Of a DNA stretch of 33,610 nucleotides, positions 16,864-25,161 are shown one piece after another (within the stretch, counting starts at the first letter, position 1; each line of letters begins with the position of its first letter). The notes under the pieces are model-generated. The model was not told the DNA's origin. It searched no databases and saw only the letters and a program-made list of their open reading frames with translations. Position numbers and translations under genes: made by a program. Where the stretch lies: NCBI GenBank assembly GCA_938009905.1, contig CALLGK010000140.1:1-33610 (forward strand), given 5' to 3'. The stretch is from an uncultured Acidimicrobiales bacterium. GTDB lineage: Bacteria; Actinomycetota; Acidimicrobiia; Acidimicrobiales; SZUA-35.

Positions 16864-17688
16864 ATGGTATATCTGGCGGTTGGCATAGCTCTTAACGTCG
16901 TGCTCCTAGCGATGTTTATTACGGCGATTCGGCTTCTTCGCGAGCCCAGTCCGAAGGCGCTTGCGCGCCGTGAAAAGCGACGTTCGAAGAAGGCTGCCAA
17001 GCGGCAGGCGAAGGCCGAGAAGGCGGGTATCACACTCGAAGAACCACCCAAAATTAGGGAGGTTTTGCCGTCCGAGCCAGAAATTTCTTCGACACATTTA
17101 GTCGAGCAAGAACCCGAGCCTGCGGCCATGGTCGTTGACCTGCGCGGCGGACAAGAGACCCAACCGATGTTGGCGAACACCATCGTGGTCCAATCGACTC
17201 AGGCTCAACCGGCCCCCGAGGTCACCCCAGAACCCAACGAGACCACCAAGCGACGTTTTGTCCCCGGTGGACCTCCAATGGAAGACGGCACCATTCCCGA
17301 TTTCTCGCTGTCGGTGTCGCATCTGTTTGTGCGAGACAACGGCGTGCAAAGCTCGACTCGTCGGCGGTCGACGATTGATCCCATCAAGCTTTCCATCCAG
17401 GCGGGTGCGCGTCCGGTGACGCCACTGCTCGAACGTGTTGTCCAGGCAATGGTCGACATCGGTCTCGAGCCTGCACAAACTCGACCACTGGTTCACTCCT
17501 TCATGGACAAAGCCGGCCGGTCAGCCCGAGTCCGCCTCGGATACTCCTCAGCTCTCGGTGATCTCATCGAGATTGAGATTGAGCCATCACTTTCTCCAGC
17601 GGCCATGGCCTCAGTGATGCAGCTCTTGGCGGAACTCGACTTCGATCCGAACGATGCTTCATCGGTCGGTCGATCCTCGAAGGGCTGA
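16864..17688 (+). CDS. Unknown single-span membrane protein heading the polysaccharide operon
   Basis: About 274 residues from the ATG at 16864. The in-frame GTG at 16861, TTG at 16795 or TTG at 16777 are alternatives; the last would overlap divergent hrpA. A membrane helix (VYLAVGIALNVVLLAMFITA) is followed by a strongly basic segment (RREKRRSKKAAKRQAKAEK), so the N-terminus is probably outside and the bulk cytosolic. A Pro/Glu-rich linker leads to a compact C-terminal domain of about 120 residues, with SHLFVRDNG, LLERVVQAMVDIGLEP and LGDLIEIEIEPSLSPAAM. I recognise no family. It ends 5 bp before the amidotransferase ATG, so it belongs to the operon. A scaffold or regulator of the cell-surface polysaccharide machinery is possible, but there is no direct evidence. 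Confidence 0.7.
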   Translation: MVYLAVGIALNVVLLAMFITAIRLLREPSPKALARREKRRSKKAAKRQAKAEKAGITLEEPPKIREVLPSEPEISSTHLVEQEPEPAAMVVDLRGGQETQPMLANTIVVQSTQAQPAPEVTPEPNETTKRRFVPGGPPMEDGTIPDFSLSVSHLFVRDNGVQSSTRRRSTIDPIKLSIQAGARPVTPLLERVVQAMVDIGLEPAQTRPLVHSFMDKAGRSARVRLGYSSALGDLIEIEIEPSLSPAAMASVMQLLAELDFDPNDASSVGRSSKG

Positions 17689-17693
17689 GAGCC

Positions 17694-19631
17694 ATGTGCG
17701 GAATTTCCGGCATCTACCACTATTCCCGCGGGCTGTCTGCCCTCGGCGGCGACAACGTTGTCAATGCTGATGTGCTTGCGGGAATGGCCGCGAGCATGCC
17801 GCACCGGGGTCCAGACGATTCGGTCTGCCAAGTCTTCGGCGCAGCCGGGTTTGCGTTCCGGCGTCTCTCCATCATCGATCTCGAGGGCGGCCGGCAGCCG
17901 ATCCCGAACGAAGACGAATCGGTGTGGATCGAAGGTAACGGCGAGATCTACAACTACCGCGAGCTTCGCTCAGAGCTTGAGTCACGAGGACATCGCTTCC
18001 GCACGCACTCCGACATCGAGACAATCGTGCACGGCTACGACGAGTGGGGCCTCGGCGTTGTCGACCGGCTCAACGGCATCTTCGGCTTTGCCATTTTCGA
18101 CAAGCGAGTCGGACGGGTGGTGCTCGCTCGAGACCACCTCGGTGTCAAGCCGCTCTACTGGTTTGATGACGGGAAGCGGCTTCTCTGGGGATCAGAGATG
18201 CGCACGATCCTCAGCGATGCAACGGTGCCACGTCAGCTCGACGTCGACAGCCTGAGGCTGTTCCTGCACTTCGGCTACCTGCCATCGCCGCACACGCTGG
18301 TCAAGAACATCAAGAAGCTCCGCCCAGGCCACCTGCTCGTAGCCGATGAGAACGGCATCGACATCCGCCGCTATTGGGATGACGTCCCCGAGACGCGAAC
18401 CAACGCCGACATCGACGAAGCGGCACGCGACTACACCGACCTCTTCACCGAGGCAGTCGAGCGCCAGATGGTGAGCGACGTACCGGTCGGATGCCTGCTC
18501 TCGGGCGGCGTCGACTCCGGCATGGTCCTCGCCGCCGCATCGAAGTACTCCGATCAGCCGATCAAGACCTTCACCGTTGGCTTCGAGGGAGACTTCGCAT
18601 ACGACGAGGCAGACGCGGCAGCCGAGACCGCTGCGCTTCTCGGTGCCGAGCACCACCCCATTACGCTCGACTTCCAAGACTTCGACGGCATCTTCCGCGA
18701 GACGATCAACTATCTCGAAGAGCCGGTTCTGTCGCAGAGCACCTTTGCGTACCAGCGGATGACGCAAGTGGTTCGTGAACACGTGAAGGTCGTCGTTACT
18801 GGACAGGGCGCAGACGAGCCATGGGCTGGCTACGACCGATACCTCGGCGAGAAGTACAGCCAGCACGCTCGCTGGCTCTTCGGCTCAACAATCGCCGAAT
18901 CACTCGGCGAGCGTGTCCCTGGACTTGCCCGGTTCCGTCGAGGCACCAGTGCCCTCGGCATCAAGGATCCGGTGCAACGCTTCGCAGCTATTCACCAGGT
19001 CTTCAGCCCGGAAGACGTCAATTCGCTGGCTGGGCCTGAACTTCGATCATCGGGAGCCCGAGCCGAAGACCTCATCGAGTACTGGCAAGGGCCGGTCTCT
19101 CACCTCGACGAGCTGAACCAGTTGCTCTACGTCGACACTCGGTTGTCCCTCGCAGACGACCTGCTCTTTTACGGGGACAAGCTCTCGATGTCGAACTCGG
19201 TCGAGGCTCGCGTGCCGATTCTCGATCGAGAACTGATCGATTTTGTTGAGCGTCTTCCGTCATCGTTCAAGCTGCGTCGCGGCAACGGCAAGCATGTCCA
19301 CAAGATGGCGGCAAACCGGATGTTGCCCGAGTCGGTCGTGAACCGAAAGAAGTTTGGCTTCGCAACCCCCGTCGATCAGTGGTTTGCCAAGGATCTTGGC
19401 GACACCTTCGAGAGGGTTGTGCTGGGCGACGGATCGTTGTGCGCCGCCCACCTCGACCGCAACGCGATGTTGAGCCTTCTCAACGAACACCGGAGTGGTC
19501 GACGCAACCACCGCCGACACCTCACGGCTCTGCTCAGTCTTGAGCTGGCTGCTGAGAACCTGTTCTCGACCGAGGGATCGAGTGCTTCACCAACCACGTT
19601 GACCCCACCCCTCAATCGGATTTCGGCATGA
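17694..19631 (+). CDS. AsnB-type glutamine-dependent amidotransferase (asparagine synthase family)
   Basis: A 645-residue two-domain enzyme. Cys2 (MCGISGIY) is the N-terminal glutaminase nucleophile, supported by HRGPDD, RLSIID and NGEIYNYRELR. The synthetase domain has the PP-loop LLSGGVDSGMV, plus VVTGQGADEPWAGY, SMSNSVEARVPILDRE and NRKKFGFATPVDQWF. Known members make asparagine. Others, found in O-antigen and exosortase-linked polysaccharide clusters, amidate sugar carboxylates or act in uncharacterised steps. Its place inside a polysaccharide operon, overlapping a glycosyltransferase gene by 4 bp, favours sugar modification. A housekeeping asparagine synthase cannot be excluded because all catalytic motifs are intact. 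A short GAGAG precedes the ATG. Confidence 0.92.
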   Translation: MCGISGIYHYSRGLSALGGDNVVNADVLAGMAASMPHRGPDDSVCQVFGAAGFAFRRLSIIDLEGGRQPIPNEDESVWIEGNGEIYNYRELRSELESRGHRFRTHSDIETIVHGYDEWGLGVVDRLNGIFGFAIFDKRVGRVVLARDHLGVKPLYWFDDGKRLLWGSEMRTILSDATVPRQLDVDSLRLFLHFGYLPSPHTLVKNIKKLRPGHLLVADENGIDIRRYWDDVPETRTNADIDEAARDYTDLFTEAVERQMVSDVPVGCLLSGGVDSGMVLAAASKYSDQPIKTFTVGFEGDFAYDEADAAAETAALLGAEHHPITLDFQDFDGIFRETINYLEEPVLSQSTFAYQRMTQVVREHVKVVVTGQGADEPWAGYDRYLGEKYSQHARWLFGSTIAESLGERVPGLARFRRGTSALGIKDPVQRFAAIHQVFSPEDVNSLAGPELRSSGARAEDLIEYWQGPVSHLDELNQLLYVDTRLSLADDLLFYGDKLSMSNSVEARVPILDRELIDFVERLPSSFKLRRGNGKHVHKMAANRMLPESVVNRKKFGFATPVDQWFAKDLGDTFERVVLGDGSLCAAHLDRNAMLSLLNEHRSGRRNHRRHLTALLSLELAAENLFSTEGSSASPTTLTPPLNRISA

Positions 19632-20848
19632 CAGCAAACACAAAACCCCACGCCCTCCTGGTCGTAGAGAACGAGACCGTCCCGCACGATCGCCGTGTGT
19701 GGAATCAGGCCCGCGCCGCTCGCGACAACGGCTACGACGTCACGGTCATCTGCCCGCAACGTCCGAAGCGGCCCGCCCCGAAGTTCGAGGTGCTCGACGG
19801 CATCGAGATCCACCGCTTCTCCATGCCCTTTGGTGGACCCCGCAAGATCGACTTCCTGCTGGAGTACGGCTGGGCACTGCTCAACTGCTTCTTCATGGCG
19901 GCCAAGATCTGGCGTAAGAAGCCCTTTGATCTCATTCACGTTGCGAACCCGCCAGACCTGTTCTTCCCATTGCAATGGGTGTTCGGCCGCAAGGGGGCGG
20001 CGTTTGTCTTCGACCAGCACGACCTTGGTCCCGAGACCTACCAGTCAAAGTTTGATGAGCCGAAAATGACCGCCATGGCCAAGCTGCTTCTCAAGGTAGA
20101 AGCACTGAGCTACAAGGCTTCCGACGCCGTCCTCGTCACCAACGAGTCGTACCGGGAACGGGCACTTGGGCGAGGCAAAATGGACGAAGACGACGTGTTC
20201 GTTGTGCGCAACAGCCCCGACCTTGAGCTCTTCGCACCTGGCCCGGCTCATCCAGAGCTGAAGGCTGGTTATGAACACATGGTGGTGTTCGTCGGAACCA
20301 TGGGCCACCAAGACGGCGTGCACGTCCTGCTCGATGCCGCGAAGTACGTCCGAGACACGAAATCTCGCGACGATGTGCTGTTCGTCCTCGTCGGTACGGG
20401 TGACACCTATGACGCCCTTCTTGCAAAGCACGAGGCGTTGGGGCTTGGCGAAGGCGTGCGGTTCACCGGATTCATCTCGGATGACGACATGATCGCGTAC
20501 CTGTCCACCGCCGATATCGGCGCAGCTCCCGACGACGACAACCCGCTAAACAACATCTCGACGATGATCAAGACCATGGACTACATGGCGATGGGCTTGC
20601 CGGTCGTGTCGTTCGATCTCATCGAGTCACGGTTCTCCGCCGGATCAGCTGCGGTCTACGCAGAGGCACACAGCGCTGAAGCCTTCGGCGACGAAATCAT
20701 CGCGCTCTGCGATGATCCCGACCGCCGGGCCAGAATGGCGATGGCTGGTCGAGAGCGAATCAGCGGTCCGCTCTCGTGGGCCCAGTCTGAAAAGCAACTC
20801 ATTGCGGCGTACAACAGAGCCAGAGCCAATGCGGGAGCTCCTGGTTGA
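19628..20848 (+). CDS. GT4-family glycosyltransferase
   Basis: A 406-residue GT-B glycosyltransferase of family 4, predicted to extend a lipid-linked sugar at the cytosolic membrane face. The N-terminal domain has ENETVPHDRRVWNQARAA and LIHVANPPDLFFPL, and QHDLGPE lies near residue 132. The C-terminal domain has the nucleotide-sugar region VVFVGTMGHQDGV and TMDYMAMGLPVVSFDLIES. The usual first Glu of the EX7E motif in EYMA is Asp here, a conservative change. The ATG at 19628 overlaps the amidotransferase stop (ATGA), and its stop overlaps the next gene's ATG. It is the only classical glycosyltransferase in the operon, which suggests a short repeat unit or additional transferases elsewhere. 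Donor and acceptor are unknown. Confidence 0.9.
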   Translation: MTANTKPHALLVVENETVPHDRRVWNQARAARDNGYDVTVICPQRPKRPAPKFEVLDGIEIHRFSMPFGGPRKIDFLLEYGWALLNCFFMAAKIWRKKPFDLIHVANPPDLFFPLQWVFGRKGAAFVFDQHDLGPETYQSKFDEPKMTAMAKLLLKVEALSYKASDAVLVTNESYRERALGRGKMDEDDVFVVRNSPDLELFAPGPAHPELKAGYEHMVVFVGTMGHQDGVHVLLDAAKYVRDTKSRDDVLFVLVGTGDTYDALLAKHEALGLGEGVRFTGFISDDDMIAYLSTADIGAAPDDDNPLNNISTMIKTMDYMAMGLPVVSFDLIESRFSAGSAAVYAEAHSAEAFGDEIIALCDDPDRRARMAMAGRERISGPLSWAQSEKQLIAAYNRARANAGAPG

Positions 20849-22482
20849 TGCTGGCCCGCCTTCTCGTCTTGCTCGGTGGAACCGCGATGTTGACCATCGT
20901 GCTTTCAGCGTGCTCGTCACTCGGACAATCGAGTGATGGCTCTTCCGGCGCGTCCGGTAGCGAAGGCGGTTCAGGCGACACCTTGGCCAGCGGCGAACCA
21001 GCCAACACCGATAGCGACACCACTCGCTCCAACGATGGACCGGGCGAGGCGCCCATTGAACTGACACAGTTCGAAGGCATGCCAGCGGTCGACTGGACGG
21101 CTATCCGACCCATCGTGCTCTCGGCCGATCAAGCTGGCAACACCCTCTCTGTCATCGACTTTGGCGCCGTGCCAGACGATGGCGCTCCAGACGATGACGC
21201 CTTCCAGGCTGCGCTTGAAAATGCAGGCCGCAACGGCGTTGTGACCGCCCCGGCTGGCACCTACGACCTCACACGCACGATGCGCATTCCTTCTCGAGTC
21301 GTCCTCGAGGGAGCAGGACTCGACACGATTCTGGCGTTCGACCTGAATGGCGCTGAGGGCGATCTCATCGCCATCACCGGTCAACCGGCCAGCGGTTGGG
21401 TGCGTATTGAGAACGATCTGCAGGCCGGCTCTTCGGCGATCACGCTTTCTGGCCCCCTCGAAGTAGAGATCGCCCAGGGCGACATCATCGAGATCGAGCA
21501 AGAAAACGTCGACGCCATGTTCACGCAGGCCGAATGGGATGTTGACTGGGCCGACCACTCCGTCGGCGAGCTGGCCGAGGTCGTCTCCTACGACGGCACC
21601 ACGATCCAGATCGATCATCCGCTGCTTTCCTCATACGGCCGAGACCGTCGAGCCAAAGTGCGGGTCATTGACGCATCGCGATTCGCAGGCGTCGTCGACC
21701 TCAAGGTTCGTCGTGACGACACGGGTTACGGCAGTTCCATTCGCCTGTCTCACGCAGCAGATGTGTGGGTGGACGGCGTCGAGTCAGAACTCACGACGAA
21801 GGCGCACATCGAGGCCGACGTTGTGTATCGCTGCCAGATCCGCAACAACCTCCTTCACGACGCCCATGACTTCGGCGACGGAGGCCGGGCCTACGGCGTG
21901 AGCGTGCAACGTCACACCACCGGCTGCCTCGTAGAGAACAACACGCTCTACGACAATCGCCACGCGCTGATCATCCAGCTGGGCGCAAGCGGCAACATCT
22001 TTGCCTACAACCACGCTCGTGGTTCGGCCGGCTACATCGATCGTCAGCCTCGAGCAGACATCTCGCTGCACGGGCATTGGCCGCAGGCCAATCTCTTTGA
22101 GGGCAACGTGGTTGACCGCGTTGTCTTCGCCGACTGGTGGGGGCCGTCAGGGCCAGCGAACACGCTTCACCGCAATTGTGTCCTCGACTCAGTTGTGGTG
22201 GCCGACCAATCGAACGACCAGTTCCTCATCAGCAATATCATTGGCGATGCGGGACTCACAATCGAAGAGGAGATCTCGGGCACGACCGAGATCGCCAATC
22301 GAATCCAAGGAACACCGGTTTCGGCGGCAGCGTCGCCGCCTTCACTCTTCCGGAGTGAGCAGCCAGGGTTCTTGGGCGACTTTGCGTGGCCAGTGGTTGC
22401 GCCGGAGTTAGGCAATGGCTCCGATCGGGAAGCGGCTTGCCGCATTCCGGCCGGGGAACGATCACCGTTGGGGTACGACTGA
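20848..22482 (+). CDS. Lipoprotein with right-handed parallel beta-helix (pectate-lyase-3-like)
   Basis: A 544-residue exported lipoprotein. The signal peptide MLARLLVLLGGTAMLTIVLSAC ends in a lipobox with Cys22 as lipidation site. A Ser/Gly/Asp-rich linker to about residue 65 follows. VIDFGAVPDDGAPDDDAF then opens a pectate_lyase_3-type beta-helix, with repeated turns such as VENNTLYDNRHALIIQ and LFEGNVVDRVVF. Such folds include polysaccharide lyases, C5-epimerases and glycoside hydrolases. The protein would be anchored outside the membrane, where it could trim, epimerise or hold the polymer made by this operon. I cannot assign catalytic residues. ATG at 20848 overlaps the preceding TGA; TTG at 20845 is an alternative, and GGGAG lies upstream. 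Confidence 0.85.
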   Translation: MLARLLVLLGGTAMLTIVLSACSSLGQSSDGSSGASGSEGGSGDTLASGEPANTDSDTTRSNDGPGEAPIELTQFEGMPAVDWTAIRPIVLSADQAGNTLSVIDFGAVPDDGAPDDDAFQAALENAGRNGVVTAPAGTYDLTRTMRIPSRVVLEGAGLDTILAFDLNGAEGDLIAITGQPASGWVRIENDLQAGSSAITLSGPLEVEIAQGDIIEIEQENVDAMFTQAEWDVDWADHSVGELAEVVSYDGTTIQIDHPLLSSYGRDRRAKVRVIDASRFAGVVDLKVRRDDTGYGSSIRLSHAADVWVDGVESELTTKAHIEADVVYRCQIRNNLLHDAHDFGDGGRAYGVSVQRHTTGCLVENNTLYDNRHALIIQLGASGNIFAYNHARGSAGYIDRQPRADISLHGHWPQANLFEGNVVDRVVFADWWGPSGPANTLHRNCVLDSVVVADQSNDQFLISNIIGDAGLTIEEEISGTTEIANRIQGTPVSAAASPPSLFRSEQPGFLGDFAWPVVAPELGNGSDREAACRIPAGERSPLGYD

Positions 22483-22553
22483 CGCCGGGTTGGCGGCTTC
22501 AGTCAAGCAACAGCGGATGGATCTCTCTTACCCGTAGAACAAACAGAAATGGA

Positions 22554-22568
22554 CGGCGCGTAGCGCCG
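22554..22568 (+). promoter_or_regulatory. Short hairpin just before the oxidoreductase start
   Basis: CGGCGC at 22554-22559 pairs with GCGCCG at 22563-22568 across a GTA loop, three bases before the ATG at 22572. It lies in an 89-bp gap, the longest between genes in the operon. It overlaps the purine-rich GGGG ribosome-site candidate and could slow translation or mark a processing site. No convincing promoter was found in the gap. Confidence 0.35.
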
Positions 22569-22571
22569 GGG

Positions 22572-24062
22572 ATGGTTATGACACATTGGCGGAAGACGAA
22601 CGGCCCGACGCTTCGCGTCGGGGTAATCGGCTGCGGCTACTGGGGCTCGAAGCACGTGCGCGTGCTTTCATCGATCCCGGGAGTCGAGGTCTCTCTCATC
22701 GATCGCGATCAGCGTCGTCGTGAGGAACTCGAAGCGGCCTACCCGATTGACCGATCGGTGAGCGAGCTCGACGACGTGATCGGCATGCTTGATGCCGCCG
22801 TTATCGCGACGCCACCGTCAGGACACCATCCGTTGGCCAAGGCGTGCCTCTCAGCTGGTGTGCACACCATGGTCGAGAAGCCACTGACCACCAACGTGGC
22901 CCATGCCCGTGAGCTGATTGCGCTGGCCGAACAAGCAGGCCTCGTGCTCATGGTCGGACACACCTTCGAGTTCAACCCCGCGGTGTGGGCCCTTGCCGAA
23001 GCGATTCGCACCCCGGAATTCGGTCGAGTTCGCTACGTCGACTCGTCCCGTCTCAACCTGGGGCTCTACCAGCCTGACGTTGACGTGTTGTGGGACCTCG
23101 CGCCGCACGACATCTCGATCCTGAACCACGTGCTCGGCTCCCGCCCAACCGCCGTCAGCAGCTGGCCCATGAACCTCATGTCAGACAAGGCAGACGTTGC
23201 CTACCTCGGCCTCCGCTACGACGACATCGACGTTGGCGCCTGCATCCACGTGAGCTGGCTCGACCCGATGAAGGTTCGCCGCACGACGGTGATCGGCGAG
23301 AACGCCATGGCCGTCTACGACGACGTCAACGCCGAAGAGCGCCTTCGCATCTACAACAAGGGCGTTGAGCCGCTTGAGCACCCAGCCCAGGGCGCCAGCG
23401 TTCCGCTGACGTACCGCAACGGCGACATCATCTCGCCATTCATCGACTTCAAGGAGCCACTCGGCCTCGAGCTTGGCCACTTCGTTGAGTGCATCCGCAC
23501 CGGCGAGAAGCCAACCGTCGACGGCTACAGCGGCCTCGAGGTCGTCAGCGTGCTCTGCGCCGCTGAGCGAGCCATTGAGACCGGTGGCTGGGTCACCGTT
23601 GACTACGGCGACGACGGCGTCATCGACCTGCGGGCCGACAACCGACTCGCTCAGGCATCCGATCGTCTCGTCTACATCGACGTTACGGCCGAAGATCAGT
23701 CGACTGTCCTTGGCCAGCTGGCCAAGGCCCTATCGGCCGGCGGCTTCGTCTCGTCGACGCTTGAGCCAAATCGGTCGACCTTCGAGAATCCAGATGGCGA
23801 ATGTGTCGCCCTCTATCTCGACGGAGCTTCCGTCGCACAACTTCCCGCAACTGCAGGCGCCCGCCGCTCGGCCGTTGCGTCGCTCACCGCAGGCCTCGAC
23901 ACCGACGGCCCAGCATTCATCGCCAACCTGCTCGGCGAAAGTGGCTACGAGTCGGTCATCGATACCGACGGTGGCCTCCTCCTGGCAGCTGACGGGCTTC
24001 CAACGGTCCGTCTCACCGCAATCCAGAATCGCCAGCCGAAGGAGACCACTCATGGCGCTTGA
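22572..24062 (+). CDS. Gfo/Idh/MocA-family sugar oxidoreductase with extra C-terminal domain
   Basis: A 496-residue NAD(P)-dependent oxidoreductase. The Rossmann motif VGVIGCGYWGSKH is near residue 20, the catalytic-lysine motif VEKPLTTN near residue 100, and DLAPHDISILNHVLG near residue 178. The standard fold ends around residue 345. About 150 further residues follow (from VDYGDDGVIDLR to the end), which the family does not explain. With the aminotransferase and acyltransferase in this operon, the core resembles WbpB/WlbA, which oxidises C3 of UDP-GlcNAc uronic acid. The start is ATG at 22572, with a second ATG two codons on at 22578; the longer upstream frame lies in the previous gene. It overlaps the next gene by 11 bp. 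Confidence 0.9.
   Translation: MVMTHWRKTNGPTLRVGVIGCGYWGSKHVRVLSSIPGVEVSLIDRDQRRREELEAAYPIDRSVSELDDVIGMLDAAVIATPPSGHHPLAKACLSAGVHTMVEKPLTTNVAHARELIALAEQAGLVLMVGHTFEFNPAVWALAEAIRTPEFGRVRYVDSSRLNLGLYQPDVDVLWDLAPHDISILNHVLGSRPTAVSSWPMNLMSDKADVAYLGLRYDDIDVGACIHVSWLDPMKVRRTTVIGENAMAVYDDVNAEERLRIYNKGVEPLEHPAQGASVPLTYRNGDIISPFIDFKEPLGLELGHFVECIRTGEKPTVDGYSGLEVVSVLCAAERAIETGGWVTVDYGDDGVIDLRADNRLAQASDRLVYIDVTAEDQSTVLGQLAKALSAGGFVSSTLEPNRSTFENPDGECVALYLDGASVAQLPATAGARRSAVASLTAGLDTDGPAFIANLLGESGYESVIDTDGGLLLAADGLPTVRLTAIQNRQPKETTHGA
24039..24044 (+). promoter_or_regulatory. Strong Shine-Dalgarno for the aminotransferase gene
   Basis: AAGGAG with 7-nt spacing to ATG at 24052 fixes the aminotransferase start, although the open frame continues far upstream inside the oxidoreductase gene. 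Confidence 0.8.
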
Positions 24063-25161
24063 TCTTTCAACTCCTGTTCGCTTCCTCGATCTCGTGGCCA
24101 CCCACGAAGAGATCCGAGCCGAGCTTGACGCCATCTGGGACACCACCGTGTCAACAGCTGGTTTCGTCGGCGGTGCTGAAGTGGCCGCCTTCGAAGAAGA
24201 GTTCGCGGCCTACAGCGGTGCAGCTCGCTGTATTGGTGTCGCAAACGGCACGGACGCGCTCGAGCTGATCCTCGAGGCCGCTGGCTTCGGTCCGGGCGAC
24301 GAAATCATCGTGCCGGCCAACACGTTCATCGCAACGGCTGAAGCCGTTGTGCGTGTTGGAGCTACCCCGGTGTTCGCTGACGTCGATCCAGACACGATGC
24401 TCATCACGGGTGATCACATCCGGGCCGCAGCGACACCGAAGACCGTCGCCGTGATGGCCGTGCACCTCTACGGCCAGATGGTCGACGCCGACGATGTCAG
24501 CAAGGCCTGCAACGACCTCGGTCTTGCCTTTGTCGAAGACTCAGCGCAGGCCCATGGCGCCAAGTGGAACGGCGCAACCGCCGGTTCCGTTGGTCTCGCC
24601 GCTGGCTTCAGCTTCTATCCGGGCAAGAACCTGGGCGCCCTTGGCGACGGGGGAGCGGTCACCACAAACGATCTCGCTCTTGCCGACAAGATTTGGCAGA
24701 TCTCCAACCATGGACGATCGGTCAATTCTCGCTACGAGCACGATCTTGTTGGTCGCAACTCGCGCCTCGATGGGCTTCAGGGGGCTGCGCTGCGCATCAA
24801 GCTGCGTCGCCTCAACGACTGGAACGCACGTCGTCGTGACGTGGCCGGTTGGTATGGCCAGTACCTCCCAGACACCCTCGTGCCGCTGAGCGTCCGACCA
24901 GAAGCTGAGGCGGTCCACCACCTTGGCATCGTGCGCTGCGTGGGCATGACCCGCGACGAAGCAAGCGCCAAGTTGGACGCTGCTGGCATCGGCTGGGGCA
25001 TCCACTACCCGATTCCCTGCCACCTGCAGAAGCCCTTCGGCGGCTCAGCCGGTGAGTTCGAAGTGTCGGAACGCCTTGCCAGCGAGATCATCTCGCTGCC
25101 GATGCATCCGCACCTCAGCGAAGCAGACGTGGAGCGGGTCGCACAGACCCTCGCCAGCTGA
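24052..25161 (+). CDS. DegT/DnrJ/EryC1 sugar aminotransferase
   Basis: A 369-residue PLP-dependent aminotransferase that would convert a keto sugar nucleotide to an amino sugar. Visible are ANGTDALELILEAAG, DEIIVPANTFIATAEAV, VEDSAQAHGA (cofactor-binding Asp), and FSFYPGKNLGALGDGG with the PLP-lysine at residue 192. NSRLDGLQGAALRIKL and IHYPIPCHLQKPF are also typical of the family. It follows the oxidoreductase with an 11-bp overlap and a strong ribosome site. In the WbpB-WbpE-WbpD scheme it would install the 3-amino group from glutamate on a 3-keto UDP-GlcNAc uronic acid. A 330-residue minus-strand open frame at 25005-25997 crosses its 3' end and is a shadow. The exact sugar is inferred from context. 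Confidence 0.94.
   Translation: MALDLSTPVRFLDLVATHEEIRAELDAIWDTTVSTAGFVGGAEVAAFEEEFAAYSGAARCIGVANGTDALELILEAAGFGPGDEIIVPANTFIATAEAVVRVGATPVFADVDPDTMLITGDHIRAAATPKTVAVMAVHLYGQMVDADDVSKACNDLGLAFVEDSAQAHGAKWNGATAGSVGLAAGFSFYPGKNLGALGDGGAVTTNDLALADKIWQISNHGRSVNSRYEHDLVGRNSRLDGLQGAALRIKLRRLNDWNARRRDVAGWYGQYLPDTLVPLSVRPEAEAVHHLGIVRCVGMTRDEASAKLDAAGIGWGIHYPIPCHLQKPFGGSAGEFEVSERLASEIISLPMHPHLSEADVERVAQTLAS

Noticed and set aside
22535-22540. TAGAAC as a -10 promoter element in the 89-bp gap
   Set aside because: No matching -35 hexamer at 16-18 bp spacing; a single weak hexamer is expected by chance.
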